Positions 1-8,564 of a DNA stretch of 64,000 nucleotides are shown piece by piece; the stretch's first letter is position 1; the number at the start of each line of letters is the position of its first letter. The position numbers and the translations under genes are program-made. Under the pieces are notes generated by a model. It saw only the letters and a list, made by a program, of their open reading frames with translations. It ran no database searches and had not been told where the DNA came from. The stretch is from contig JANYDE010000084.1 in NCBI GenBank assembly GCA_025359915.1, positions 1-64,000 on the forward strand, in the 5' to 3' direction. The stretch is from Chamaesiphon sp. 336R_metabinner_41. GTDB taxonomy: Bacteria > Cyanobacteriota > Cyanobacteriia > Cyanobacteriales > Chamaesiphonaceae.

Positions 1-83
1 TTCTGCACTTCTTCCCACAGCGCAACTATCAGAGCATCTTTTGCTTCTGCGTCTAGTTGTTTGATGTCGGGCAGTTCTTTCAT
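1..83 (-). mobile_element. IS66-family transposase, N-terminal fragment at the window edge
   Basis: An ATG at 81-83 on the minus strand opens a frame that runs off the window start. Its first residues (MKELPDIKQLDAEAKDALI, then VALWEEVQ) resemble the conserved N terminus of IS66-type transposases: a Leu-Pro/Leu/Asp-rich opening followed by KDALI and ALW, leading into a coiled-coil region. Only about 27 residues are visible, so I cannot say whether the element is intact. Its 5' side lies next to a decayed lipoprotein copy, which suggests the element may have damaged that gene. Terminal inverted repeats were not identified. Confidence 0.55.
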
Positions 84-157
84 AAGCTCACTCTATCGTT
101 TTTTCCGGTTTTGTCAACCTCCCCCTAGTTGAGCAATTACAACAAAACTCAACAGTT

Positions 158-520
158 ATGGTGAGAATTTGGAAATTGTTGCTGAATATAGCAAACGGTA
201 AAAATCACACAAGTACTACTTCAGCAGCAATTTCAATTGCTGTGCCAGAAACTGCAGTTGCTTCTACCGACCAAGGTGCTACAGATAGAAGATCGGAATT
301 AGTTGCTCTACAGCAACTAATTCGATCTACCAATGATGCGATTGAGGCAGATAAATTAAATGCAATAAAAACCGAACAGGCTAGATTTAAGGCAGCCGCA
401 ACAACGGTGGCGGCTGACGTAAAATCTCAACCTCAAGAGGCGAATCGATCTGGTGAGGACATACCACAAACTCCAACATCCTCAGCAAATACAACGCTTC
501 TGAATCCAGCAAACAAATAA
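158..520 (+). pseudogene. decayed paralogue of the downstream lipoprotein
   Basis: This 120-residue frame aligns in its middle with the next gene: VALQQLIRST/TALQGVVSST, EADKLNAIKTEQARFKAA/EAGKLDTAKTELAKFEAS and ADVKSQ/DDVKSK match in order. It lacks the signal peptide and lipobox cysteine; its N terminus (MVRIWKLLLN) is unrelated. After the DVKSQ block the C terminus is low-complexity Ser/Thr/Asn. The start lies about 75 bp from the transposase start, so the 5' end was probably replaced by insertion. It could still be expressed as a cytoplasmic protein, but I judge it a tandem duplicate in decay. The function of the family is unknown to me. Confidence 0.5.
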
Positions 521-651
521 ATCTACTCTTTAGAATTATAATCTTTACAGTCGATTGCTCTTGGCACGCTGCACCTAACGGCAGATTTCCGCCACTGCAA
601 ACGGAAGATCGTTCTAGATTAACATCCCGAAAACCCTACTCAATAGTTATT

Positions 652-1068
652 ATGCGAACCGTACAATTTTTATGTGGCAGCTTACTAGTACTAAGTATGA
701 CTAGCTGTGCGAATAAAACAACTCCAGTTGAAAATTCGGCTACAACATCAGAAACTTCCACCGCGTCTGCGGCGAAAGGCTCTCCAGATAAAACCGCTGG
801 TTTTACTGCGCTACAGGGAGTAGTTAGTTCGACTAAAAAAGAAGTTGAAGCAGGTAAATTAGATACGGCAAAAACTGAACTGGCTAAGTTTGAGGCATCT
901 TGGAAAACTGTGGAAGATGATGTAAAGTCAAAATCGCCGGAGACTTATAAGGCCGTTGAAGATGGCGTAGAAGCCGTGGATACTGGTATTACCAAAAAGC
1001 AAAGTAAAGATGCTCTATTAGCTAGCTTGCAAAAGCTCAGTCAGAGTGTTGACAAAGCTAGCAAATAG
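652..1068 (+). CDS. small putative lipoprotein, helical
   Basis: The 138-residue protein begins with a short hydrophobic signal (FLCGSLLVLSMTSC) whose Cys20 is the likely lipidated residue, followed by a Ser/Thr-rich linker (residues 21-50) and a charged helical domain rich in Lys, Glu and Ala. The compact helical part resembles small DUF4363-like lipoproteins, but I cannot name the family securely. It lies 8-23 bp upstream of a PepSY-type membrane protein and, further on, a porin, all on the same strand. This suggests a shared role in the envelope, possibly in metal uptake. A partial paralogue precedes it. Confidence 0.6.
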   Translation: MRTVQFLCGSLLVLSMTSCANKTTPVENSATTSETSTASAAKGSPDKTAGFTALQGVVSSTKKEVEAGKLDTAKTELAKFEASWKTVEDDVKSKSPETYKAVEDGVEAVDTGITKKQSKDALLASLQKLSQSVDKASK

Positions 1069-1091
1069 CAACGTTATTGGATGCTGAATAT

Positions 1092-1388
1092 ATGACTTAC
1101 TTCGTTCATTTAAGAAAAGCATTTCGTAAGTATCATCGTACTTTAGCTTCGATTATTTTTTTACCGCTGATTCTAACCACGCTGACGGGGATGGCTACCA
1201 CCACGATTGCAGAATGGCGATGGAATTTTGGTATTTCTCGAAGTCTGCTACTGTCGATTCATACAGGCGAAATCTTTCACCTCCAGGCAATTTACCCCAT
1301 ACTCAATGGCTTGGGTACGCTAGGACTGTTAATTACGGGAATTACCATGACTGGTATCTTCAACCGTAAACAACAGCATCAGAAGTAA
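1092..1388 (+). CDS. PepSY-associated TM helix family protein
   Basis: A small membrane protein of about 98 residues. I prefer the ATG at 1092 (MTYFVHLRKAFRKYHR) over the TTG at 1077. An N-terminal basic LRKAFRKYHR segment precedes a first hydrophobic helix (ASIIFLPLILTTLTGMATT), a loop with a SIHTGEIFHL stretch, and a second helix (LNGLGTLGLLITGITMTGIF). Helix-HTGE-helix is the pattern of PepSY-associated TM proteins, several of which occur beside iron uptake genes. Its position between a lipoprotein gene and an iron-uptake-type porin supports an envelope or iron role, which is inference. Confidence 0.6.
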   Translation: MTYFVHLRKAFRKYHRTLASIIFLPLILTTLTGMATTTIAEWRWNFGISRSLLLSIHTGEIFHLQAIYPILNGLGTLGLLITGITMTGIFNRKQQHQK

Positions 1389-1417
1389 CAAGTTTCAAAT
1401 AATTACAAAACTATAAG

Positions 1418-2851
1418 ATGAATCAAAAGTTAAACTGGCTCACCACAATCGCCTGTGGGATTTTCACGACTTTTTTACTGAATACTACCGTCAAAGCCGC
1501 AGAATTAATCACGGCTAGTACATCGACAGAAACAATAACTCAACCTAGTTCTCATCTGATTGCCTCAAGACAAAAAAAAAGATTTAAGAAAAAAGTCAGA
1601 CGCAGAGTAAAATCCACCGTCACCAAAACTTCCCTACCAACTGAATCGAGTCAAGCTCCAACAGCTCCAGAACCAACACCGCCACCCACGCCACCTGCAC
1701 CGCCAATCGAACCCCCCACGCCACCAGTTGTACCACCACCAGTCACACCGCCTTCAGTCGCCCCAGAACCACCAAAAGCAGCAGCTCCCAATCAATTTTC
1801 GACTACAACTAAATTGCAAGGGCAAGTTATTTTTGGCGTAGCTGGCACTGTCGCTGGTGATTTCAGTCGCAATACCGCCTTTGGAAATCGGACTCGACTA
1901 GAACTCAAAACCGATATCAATGGTGGTACCCTGACTACACGTCTGCAAGCAGTGGGATTGGGTGCTTATAACCAAAACCCGACGAAGGCTACGACTGTTC
2001 CTACCCCTGAAGGCGGTTTATCCTGGACAGATGGAACTACGACTAATAGTATTGGGATTGATTCACTCAAGTATGAATTTGCCCTCAGCCCCCAAACCCA
2101 GATGGTAGTTGCCGCTAATGCTGGGGCATCCGATGACTTTGCCGATACCATCAACCCTTACTTTGATGGCGATGGTGCTAGTGGCTCGATTTCTGCCTTT
2201 GGTAATCGTCCCTCGATCTACTATACAGTTCAAGGTGCAGGCGCAGGCATCCGTCACAAGTTGAGCGATAGTACCGAACTTAGTCTTGGTTATTTAGGTC
2301 GCAATAGCAACACTCCCGCAGTTAATAATGGGTTATTCGGCGGTGCTTATGGTGCGCTGGCTCAACTCACTTTTAAAACTGGCGAAAATTCTAAAGTCGG
2401 CGTAACTTATACTCGCACTTTAAATTCCGATCTTGGTACAGGTAGTACGAAGGCGAATGTAGGTGGTAATAGCAATAACTTTGGCGTTCAAGGTTCGTTC
2501 CAACTAAATCCTCAGCTTGCTTTGGGTGGTTGGGCTGGCTACACTCAAAACCAAGTAGCTGGTAGCGACAGACAGATCTGGAATTGGGCGGTGACTGCGG
2601 CAGCTCCAGATTTTGGTGGCAAAGGTAATCTGGCTGGTTTATTAGTCGGGCAAGAACCGAGAGTGACTGCGGCGACTAATGGCGGCGTGACAGATTCTAA
2701 AAGTGGATTGCATATTGAAGGTTTCTATCAGATCAAAGTCAATGATAGTGTCAGCATTACACCAGGGTTGATTTATCTCACCGCACCAAATCAAGACGTT
2801 AATAGTACTGGTGCCGTAATTGGTGCTCTACGAACTACCTTTAGTTTCTAA
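1418..2851 (+). CDS. OprB-like outer membrane porin (iron-uptake-porin type) with Pro-rich linker
   Basis: 477 residues. A signal peptide (LTTIACGIFTTFLLNTTVKAAE) is followed by a strongly basic stretch (KKRFKKKVRRRVK, near residues 53-65) and a proline-rich linker to about residue 125. The rest is a beta-barrel: alternating polar/hydrophobic strands, Gly/Thr/Asn-rich turns and a terminal Phe (TTFSF), the usual outer-membrane insertion signal. The barrel resembles cyanobacterial OprB/iron-uptake porins. Those normally carry an N-terminal SLH domain that binds the cell wall; none is visible here, and the basic and Pro-rich segment occupies its place. The ATG at 1418 follows the PepSY-type gene by 29 bp. 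The substrate cannot be inferred from sequence alone. Confidence 0.7.
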   Translation: MNQKLNWLTTIACGIFTTFLLNTTVKAAELITASTSTETITQPSSHLIASRQKKRFKKKVRRRVKSTVTKTSLPTESSQAPTAPEPTPPPTPPAPPIEPPTPPVVPPPVTPPSVAPEPPKAAAPNQFSTTTKLQGQVIFGVAGTVAGDFSRNTAFGNRTRLELKTDINGGTLTTRLQAVGLGAYNQNPTKATTVPTPEGGLSWTDGTTTNSIGIDSLKYEFALSPQTQMVVAANAGASDDFADTINPYFDGDGASGSISAFGNRPSIYYTVQGAGAGIRHKLSDSTELSLGYLGRNSNTPAVNNGLFGGAYGALAQLTFKTGENSKVGVTYTRTLNSDLGTGSTKANVGGNSNNFGVQGSFQLNPQLALGGWAGYTQNQVAGSDRQIWNWAVTAAAPDFGGKGNLAGLLVGQEPRVTAATNGGVTDSKSGLHIEGFYQIKVNDSVSITPGLIYLTAPNQDVNSTGAVIGALRTTFSF

Positions 2852-2860
2852 CATTGTGGC

Positions 2861-2895
2861 TAGATCCCCGACTTATTGGAGAAGTCGGGGATCTA
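2861..2895. terminator. stem-loop downstream of the porin gene
   Basis: A perfect 14-bp inverted repeat (TAGATCCCCGACTT and its complement) with a 7-nt loop begins ten bases after the porin stop. There is no clear U-run, so it may act as a transcription stop, an mRNA-stabilising 3' hairpin, or be a copy of the short GATCCCCGACTT-type palindromes scattered through many cyanobacterial genomes. Confidence 0.55.
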
Positions 2896-3028
2896 TTACT
2901 GACCTTTTGGTGAATGCTACCAATTAATAAACTACCAATCTCTTGCTAGCAATTGAGATTAATTCATCCTAAATCTTTTAAACTAGTACCAATATCCGAT
3001 CGAAAGTTTATTGAAATCAGATATATTC

Positions 3029-3997
3029 ATGAATATTTTATTGACAAGTGTCGGTCGAAGAGTCGAACTATTAAAAGCTTTTCGAGAATCAATCTATCAG
3101 CCGAAAATTATCACTGCTGATTCAAAAAGAAATGCTCCAGCTTCTTTCTTAGCGGATACTGCCGAACTTGTTCCCAAAATTAATGACCCTAATTATATCG
3201 ATAGTTTACTGGATATCTGCGATCGACATAGGATCGATCTACTTATTCCATTAATCGATCCAGAGCTGCCGCTATTATCATTACATCAGCAACAGTTTCG
3301 AGACAGAGGAGTTACTGTCCTCGTTTCATCATCAGCGACAAATGCAATTTGTCATAGCAAAAAAAAGACGAGTCTGTTCTTTAAGCAAATTGGTGTGAAA
3401 TCACCTAGAATATATGAATTAAACGAAATTACGGATCTAGATTTTCCACTAATTATCAAGCCAGATACGGGTAGTTCTAGCGTTGGGGTCTGCAATGTCA
3501 AAGATCGAGTAGAATTAAATTTCTTAATAAATTATGTCGAAAATCCGATCGTCCAACAGCTTATTGTTGGTGAAGAATACACAATTGATGTTTTGGTCGA
3601 TTTTCAAGGCAAGGTAATATCGATAGTTCCTCGCTTGAGAATAGAAACTAGATCGGGGGAAATTAGTAAAGGTATTACTGTCAAAAATCCAGCTTTAATT
3701 GCTGCGGCAAAACAAGTAGTTGAATCTTTACCTGGCGTAATTGGTTGCATTACCGTTCAGTGCTTTTTACAGTCAGATGGTGAAATTATCTTTCTTGAAA
3801 TCAACCCACGTTTTGGCGGTGGTTATCCCTTAGCTCATCGAGCTGGAGCAGATTTTCCTAGTTGGTTGATTCAGTCATTGATCGGTGGAATTCCTAATAT
3901 TGCGATCGATGAATGGGAAGATGGTTTGACAATGCTCCGTTATGATAATGCCATTTTTATCAAGGCTGATGAAATGTCCTTTGCATTGAAAAACTGA
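3029..3997 (+). CDS. ATP-grasp enzyme (CarB/PylC-like)
   Basis: 322 residues from the ATG at 3029; the family starts with MNILLTSVGRR, so the upstream TTG at 3011 is rejected. A Rossmann-like N-terminal domain (NILLTSVGRRVELLKAF) is followed by an ATP-grasp fold: PLIIKPDTGSSSVGV is the ATP-binding Lys/Gly-rich loop, and IIFLEINPRFGGGYPLA is the metal- and phosphate-binding ExNPRxGGG segment. Such enzymes ligate a carboxylate to an amine through an acyl phosphate. The sequence does not reveal the substrate. It stands alone, converging on lpxB with 10 bp between stops. Confidence 0.75.
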   Translation: MNILLTSVGRRVELLKAFRESIYQPKIITADSKRNAPASFLADTAELVPKINDPNYIDSLLDICDRHRIDLLIPLIDPELPLLSLHQQQFRDRGVTVLVSSSATNAICHSKKKTSLFFKQIGVKSPRIYELNEITDLDFPLIIKPDTGSSSVGVCNVKDRVELNFLINYVENPIVQQLIVGEEYTIDVLVDFQGKVISIVPRLRIETRSGEISKGITVKNPALIAAAKQVVESLPGVIGCITVQCFLQSDGEIIFLEINPRFGGGYPLAHRAGADFPSWLIQSLIGGIPNIAIDEWEDGLTMLRYDNAIFIKADEMSFALKN

Positions 3998-4007
3998 GAT
4001 ATCAAAA

Positions 4008-5192
4008 TCAGGCTGAAAATCTAGCTAAGATTTCTTTGGCGACTCGATCGCAGACACCTGTTTCGCCTAAAGCAGCCCGCATGTCGCTATAATCAGAGAA
4101 CATCTGATCCCGTCGCTCTTTGTTCAAGAGTAATTCGAGACTTTCAGTGGCAATTCGATCGGGTGTAGCTTCATCTTGCAATAATTCTGGCACGACTTCT
4201 TTCATTTCTACCAGATTGACTGGTGACATAAATGGAATTGAGAATTTAACAATATTTTTGGCAATCCAGGCAGTCGATTGACTAACTCGGTAAATCACTA
4301 CTTGCGGAACATTTAGCAATCCCAATTCTAAACTTACTGTCCCACATTTAGTAATTGCAAAATCTCCTGCTGATAGGACGAGATCGGCATTTTCAGTTAC
4401 TAAGGTGGCATTAATTCGATACGCTTTAATTTGGCTTTCGATCTCTTCTTTAAAGTCTTGGCGTGAGAGGGGAATCCAAAAGCGGATATCAGGTAATTTA
4501 GCCTGAATCTGTTGAGCGGCTTCAAACATCGCCGGTAATAGATATTTTAATTCTTGTTTACGGGATGCTGGAATTAGTGCAACGGCGGTTTGATCATCAC
4601 TAATGCCTAACTTTTCGCGGGCAATTTCACGACTCGGCAACGCTGCCATTCGATCAACTAATGGATGCCCGACAAATGTAACTTTCGCGCCCCGTTCCTC
4701 AAAATATCGCGCTTCAGCGGGGAAAACTGAAAAGATTTCATCAGTAAAGCTAACTAGTAAATTAGCTCTTTTATTGGCTCTCGGCCATACCCAATCTTGA
4801 GGGGCAATATAGTAAACTATCGGTATATTTGGTAGGATACTTCTGGCATATCTACCGACACCGATATTAGGATCTACATAATCAATTAAGACGATGAGAT
4901 CTGGCGGAGTGGCTTTTAAATACTTTTTGCCAATATCGCGAGCCTGAAATGAGGGTCGAAGATAGCCTACAGCCTCTACAATTCCGATCGAACTGATCAG
5001 TTCAGTGTCCGCGATGATTGTCGCCCCTGCTGCGGCCATTTTGCTGCCACCGAGGGCAACAATATTCAGTTCGATCCCTGACTTCTGGGCTAGTTGTTTG
5101 AGTGCTGTGACAAGTAATGCCCCCTGAAGATCGCCAGATACGTCTCCAGTGCTAATGAAGATGGTTTTTGAGATAGGGGGGAGAGATGCCAC
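4008..5192 (-). CDS. lpxB: lipid-A-disaccharide synthase
   Basis: LpxB joins UDP-2,3-diacylglucosamine and lipid X into the lipid A disaccharide at the inner face of the cytoplasmic membrane. The sequence has the family opening TIFISTGDVSGDLQGALL, then IDYVDPNIGVGRYAR, IVYYIAPQDWVWP and FVGHPLVD, and a C-terminal GT-B donor site with TKCGTVSLELGLLNVPQVVIYR. I place the start at GTG 5190-5192, close to the conserved N terminus. A TTG at 5250-5252 is also in frame but would add a Pro/Phe-rich peptide encoded by a purine/pyrimidine repeat tract. It is the last gene of the lpxC-fabZ-lpxA-lpxB group. Confidence 0.9.
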   Translation of the reverse strand: MASLPPISKTIFISTGDVSGDLQGALLVTALKQLAQKSGIELNIVALGGSKMAAAGATIIADTELISSIGIVEAVGYLRPSFQARDIGKKYLKATPPDLIVLIDYVDPNIGVGRYARSILPNIPIVYYIAPQDWVWPRANKRANLLVSFTDEIFSVFPAEARYFEERGAKVTFVGHPLVDRMAALPSREIAREKLGISDDQTAVALIPASRKQELKYLLPAMFEAAQQIQAKLPDIRFWIPLSRQDFKEEIESQIKAYRINATLVTENADLVLSAGDFAITKCGTVSLELGLLNVPQVVIYRVSQSTAWIAKNIVKFSIPFMSPVNLVEMKEVVPELLQDEATPDRIATESLELLLNKERRDQMFSDYSDMRAALGETGVCDRVAKEILARFSA

Positions 5193-5194
5193 AG

Positions 5195-5243
5195 ATGAGG
5201 GGGGAGGGGGGAGGGGAAAAGGGGAAAGGGGAAAGGGGAAAAA
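5195..5243. repeat. low-complexity GGGAAAG-type tract between lpxA and lpxB
   Basis: The plus strand carries a G/A-only tract made of irregular GAGGGGG and GGGGAAA units between the lpxA stop and the preferred lpxB start. It is the only long purine-only run I noticed in the window. It resembles the heptamer-type short repeats elsewhere here but is more degenerate. It may slip in length and so alter lpxA-lpxB spacing. Confidence 0.6.
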
Positions 5244-5258
5244 TGGCGACAATCGTTA

Positions 5259-6092
5259 TCAATTATCTTTCGAGTTCCCTGGAATCGGTCCTCTACGTTT
5301 ATTATCTTTCTTACCATCGATCGATAGTCTTAGAAATCTTTGCAGATATTGGACTCGTTCGCAACTGGGTAATAAATCTAAATCGTCTAAAGCTTCGTTG
5401 ATGGTTTTGTCAGAATAGTAAATAGTACGGAAGGCTTTTTTGAGAATTGCCAGTTCCGCTGGAGTACATCCAGCCCGTTCTAGTCCAACCAGATTGAGCG
5501 AGCGTACCCGTGCAGGAGTACCTTCAACGATGGTAAATGGGGGGACATCTCGCTGGATCCTAGTCATGCCACCAATCATCGCCAATCTACCAACCCGAAC
5601 AAATTGATGGATGCCTAAGACACCACTAATTACCGCTTCTGACTCCACATGAACATCGCCAGCTAAAGATGTAGCGTTGGCAATTTTAACATTATCCTCG
5701 ATCGTGCAATTGTGAGCGATGTGGACATAAGCCATCAATAGATTATGATTACCGATGACAGTGGCTTCCCCACTACCTGTAGCGCGATTGATCGTGACAT
5801 ATTCGCGAATCCGATTGTAATTACCAATTTTGACCCAAGTTTCGCCGCCTTTATATTTTAAATCCTGACTGTCTAAACCGATCGCCGCCCCTGGGAAAAT
5901 CTGATTGCCAACACCAATAATCGTCGGCCCTTCAATTATGGCATGGGCACCAACTGTCGTCCCCGCGCCAATTTTGACATTCTCGCCAATGATAGCATAG
6001 GGACCAATTTGCACAGTCGGGTCGAGTTCCGCACTGGGATGCACCACAGCGGTAGGATGAATTCGTGTCATTAACATTGCTACTCCAGCCAT
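5259..6092 (-). CDS. lpxA: acyl-ACP--UDP-N-acetylglucosamine O-acyltransferase
   Basis: LpxA carries out the first step of lipid A synthesis, moving a 3-hydroxyacyl chain from ACP to UDP-GlcNAc. The protein is a left-handed beta-helix of hexapeptide repeats (IHPTAVVHPSAEL, VQIGPYAIIGENVKIG and many more). Catalytic His lies in AYVHIAHNC, the family signature. The helical C-terminal part (AELAILKKAFRTIYYS) binds ACP. Length of about 270-277 is normal. The start may be the GTG-free ATG at 6071 (MTRIHPTAV) rather than 6092, since the first seven residues are atypical. It lies between fabZ and lpxB. Confidence 0.92.
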   Translation of the reverse strand: MAGVAMLMTRIHPTAVVHPSAELDPTVQIGPYAIIGENVKIGAGTTVGAHAIIEGPTIIGVGNQIFPGAAIGLDSQDLKYKGGETWVKIGNYNRIREYVTINRATGSGEATVIGNHNLLMAYVHIAHNCTIEDNVKIANATSLAGDVHVESEAVISGVLGIHQFVRVGRLAMIGGMTRIQRDVPPFTIVEGTPARVRSLNLVGLERAGCTPAELAILKKAFRTIYYSDKTINEALDDLDLLPSCERVQYLQRFLRLSIDGKKDNKRRGPIPGNSKDN

Positions 6093-6382
6093 CTTGTCAT
6101 TTTCCTACAGTTGGGTTATCGGTGATGCAGATGCTTTGTGTTCGTGAGCGCACAGCGTCGGCAGTGCCAAATCGTTTTACACAGTGTGAACGATCTCACT
6201 CTCTGTACAATCGATGGCACAAGCTGTTCCAGCGATCGATTTGAGTTGTAAGTTTAGTTACTAGCATTAGACTAGTGCCTTACACCCTATTGTGCCCACG
6301 TTTGAAAGAAGCTTACGCTTTGCATCTGCAAAGATCCCCTTGTTGGCAAAGCCGCTCCCACGGAGAATTGCCAACACTCCAA
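6093..6382. other. intergenic region lpxA-fabZ
   Basis: 290 bp without a credible gene. A TTGGCA/TGCCAA inverted repeat lies near 6343-6374 and encloses a diverged copy of the GGGAGCGGCTCCGCCAACGA short repeat, on the minus strand. The gap is larger than usual inside an lpx operon, so lpxA-lpxB may have their own promoter here. I could not pick one confidently. Confidence 0.4.
6342..6359 (-). repeat. short interspersed repeat copy 1 (diverged)
   Basis: On the minus strand this reads GGGAGCGGCTTTGCCAACA, matching the core GGGAGCGGCTCCGCCAACGA seen in four megasynthase genes with a TT in place of CC. It is intergenic here. Confidence 0.45.
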
Positions 6383-6901
6383 TTACACTTCTACTAGAGC
6401 AAACGTGAGATCTCCAGATGCGGCTAGTTGACCATCGACTTCGGCGCGAGCGTGCATCTTGGCAAATCGACGACGTTTAAAGGCTTGGAGTTCCACTGTC
6501 ATGATTAATTGGTCTCCAGGAACTACTTGATGGCGAAATTTCACACCGTCGATACCTGTGAATACGAATAATCCCCCATTATATTCGGGGAGTTGGGTGA
6601 GAATAATCCCGCCAACTTGAGCCATAGCTTCAATAATCATCACTCCAGGCATCAGTGGATGTCCGGGAAAGTGTCCTTGGAAAAAAGGTTCGTTAAAGGT
6701 GACGTTTTTTAAACCAATCGCTTTTTCTCCAGGCACATAGTCGATAATTTTATCTACGAGGGCAAAAGGATAACGATGGGGCAGGAGTTTGTGAATCTCC
6801 TGGATATTAAAGGTAGTTTTCACTGGCTCTGAAATATTTGACGGTGCTGGCTCGACAACAGTAGTCATCGTTGCTTGAGATCGATCAAGTGTAGTAGACA
6901 T
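6383..6901 (-). CDS. fabZ: 3-hydroxyacyl-[acyl-carrier-protein] dehydratase
   Basis: FabZ dehydrates 3-hydroxyacyl-ACP in fatty acid synthesis and competes with LpxA for the hydroxyacyl substrate, which explains the common fabZ-lpx linkage. The hot-dog fold signatures are [14 protein letters not shown], with the catalytic His, and [20 protein letters not shown], with the catalytic acidic residue (Glu in place of Asp is usual for FabZ). At 172 residues it has a poorly conserved N-terminal extension of about 30 residues; an internal Met12 start would shorten it. Downstream of lpxC by 98 bp. Confidence 0.92.
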   Translation of the reverse strand: MSTTLDRSQATMTTVVEPAPSNISEPVKTTFNIQEIHKLLPHRYPFALVDKIIDYVPGEKAIGLKNVTFNEPFFQGHFPGHPLMPGVMIIEAMAQVGGIILTQLPEYNGGLFVFTGIDGVKFRHQVVPGDQLIMTVELQAFKRRRFAKMHARAEVDGQLAASGDLTFALVEV

Positions 6902-6999
6902 TAGACCTAATATATATTTATTTCTTTCTTAATTGCTTTTCACCGAATATAGCCGATAATCCTAACTGTCAACTATTTACTATTCACTGTTCACTGCAT

Positions 7000-7824
7000 T
7001 TAATATCCCATTTCATGTAGCCTTTGCGCCAGTTGAACATGTAATTGGTGACTAGCTTTATAAGCGAGGAAATGCGCCTGGGGAAATTTGCCGAGCAGAC
7101 TAAGATCGCCGATTAAGTCTAATAGTTTATGACGACATGGCTCATTGGGGAATCGCAGCGGCGGATTTAGCCACTGATGTTCGTCACAGACTAGGGCATT
7201 ATCTAAACTACCACCTTTGATCAGTCCTGCCGATCGGAGTTGTTCGATCTGATGTGCCAGTGCAAATGTCCGCGCGGGGGCAATTTCAGTGATAAAGTCT
7301 TCTTTGTCAGGTTGCCAACTATGCCATTGATTCCCGATGGGAGCTACGTCAAAATCAATACCATAGGTAAATCTCAGTACAGTAGAAGGTAGTGCCGCCA
7401 CAAAAGCATCACCATGATGAATCCAGACTGGCTCAGTTAGCACTCCAGAGGTCGCTAAATTGACCGTGATCGGCTCGATGTTCGTTCTGATGAGTTCATC
7501 TACCCAAACCTGGGCAGAACCATCTAGCAGGGGCAATTCAGCCCCATCGATTTCAATCCGAGTATTTTCAATTCCCAGCGCAGTTAAGGCGGCGAGTAAA
7601 TGTTCGACAGTCCGAACGGATGCGCCATTTTCGGTTAGTTCGGTAGAAAGAGTTGTCTGACTAACATTGGCAATATCTGCAAAAATCTTCGGTCTACCAG
7701 GTAAATCTACGCGCACGAAAAAACGTCCCGTGCCAGGAAGTGTCGGCATAATCCTGACGGTGGTGGTGACTCCAGAATGAAGCCCGATGCCTTTAACTTC
7801 GCAAATATTTGAGACTGTAGACAT
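7000..7824 (-). CDS. lpxC: UDP-3-O-acyl-N-acetylglucosamine deacetylase
   Basis: LpxC is the zinc amidase catalysing the committed step of lipid A synthesis. The sequence opens with the family motif [11 protein letters not shown], has [15 protein letters not shown], in which His is a zinc ligand, and carries the second zinc site in [17 protein letters not shown] (H..D). The [13 protein letters not shown] segment is also typical. 274 residues is the normal length. First gene of the lpxC-fabZ-lpxA-lpxB set on the minus strand. The Omp85/bamA gene often found upstream in cyanobacteria is absent; a small secreted protein gene is there instead. Confidence 0.93.
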   Translation of the reverse strand: MSTVSNICEVKGIGLHSGVTTTVRIMPTLPGTGRFFVRVDLPGRPKIFADIANVSQTTLSTELTENGASVRTVEHLLAALTALGIENTRIEIDGAELPLLDGSAQVWVDELIRTNIEPITVNLATSGVLTEPVWIHHGDAFVAALPSTVLRFTYGIDFDVAPIGNQWHSWQPDKEDFITEIAPARTFALAHQIEQLRSAGLIKGGSLDNALVCDEHQWLNPPLRFPNEPCRHKLLDLIGDLSLLGKFPQAHFLAYKASHQLHVQLAQRLHEMGY

Positions 7825-7932
7825 TAAGACTGTCTGAATGTGCTGTAAGCGATCGATGTTAATTATGACACAATAGACCGTCTTTTAAGTTTTATTTCGA
7901 CGATCATCGCGATCGATGGCGAATATTTATAG

Positions 7933-8499
7933 TTATTTCGCTAGTACGCCCAGACCATTTTGACCATTGGCATTCAACCAAATCTGGCAAGAATTCTGGG
8001 CTATATTTGATAGAATGTTGGGATCGGCTGTCGATTCACAAGCATAATCAGCGAGGGCAATTTTTTGACTGTTGCATATTTTCAGATTATATCCATAGCC
8101 TTGAGCCACGCGACCAAACTTATCGATCGTCCGATAGCGATCGACATAATCTAATATATTCCAATATTGACTATTGACTAATAAATAAATTTGTTTCTGA
8201 CTGCGATTAGCAACCCAATTTGTCACCAACTTTGGTGAAAATTGTTCGCTCGTCCACCACAAGCTCGGTGTGGTCGTGCCCTGCGCTGACACCGTATCTG
8301 CCGTAACAATATTTCGATCCGGCTCGATATCTACAGGCTTTAATGAGGCAAGATCTAGATCGCAAACTGCTGGACTAGGCGGGAGCAGATTTGACTGGGC
8401 TAATCCGCTATTGTTTAACCCGATTGTCAGCGAGAAACTAGTACCAAAAACGATTGTATAGCATTTCAATTGATCGAAGATCGAACTAAATTTTCTCAT
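7933..8499 (-). CDS. hypothetical secreted protein
   Basis: 188 residues. The N terminus has a typical signal peptide: basic start, hydrophobic core (TIVFGTSFSLTIGL) and a likely cleavage after GLAQS. The mature part has several cysteines (in AVCDLD, LKICNS, DYACES and NSCQIW) that could form disulphides in the periplasm, and a WNILDYVDRYRTIDKFGRV segment that suggests a globular domain. I recognise no family. It lies 108 bp upstream of lpxC on the same strand and is divergent from the next gene. Confidence 0.55.
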   Translation of the reverse strand: MRKFSSIFDQLKCYTIVFGTSFSLTIGLNNSGLAQSNLLPPSPAVCDLDLASLKPVDIEPDRNIVTADTVSAQGTTTPSLWWTSEQFSPKLVTNWVANRSQKQIYLLVNSQYWNILDYVDRYRTIDKFGRVAQGYGYNLKICNSQKIALADYACESTADPNILSNIAQNSCQIWLNANGQNGLGVLAK

Positions 8500-8564
8500 G
8501 TCAATGATACTTTATTTACTTGCCTGGGTACTCTAGACCATGTGGTAATAGTATAGAAAATTTC

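Noticed and set aside
3011-3028. TTG start for the ATP-grasp gene
   Set aside because: The family begins at MNILLTSVGRR, encoded from the ATG at 3029.
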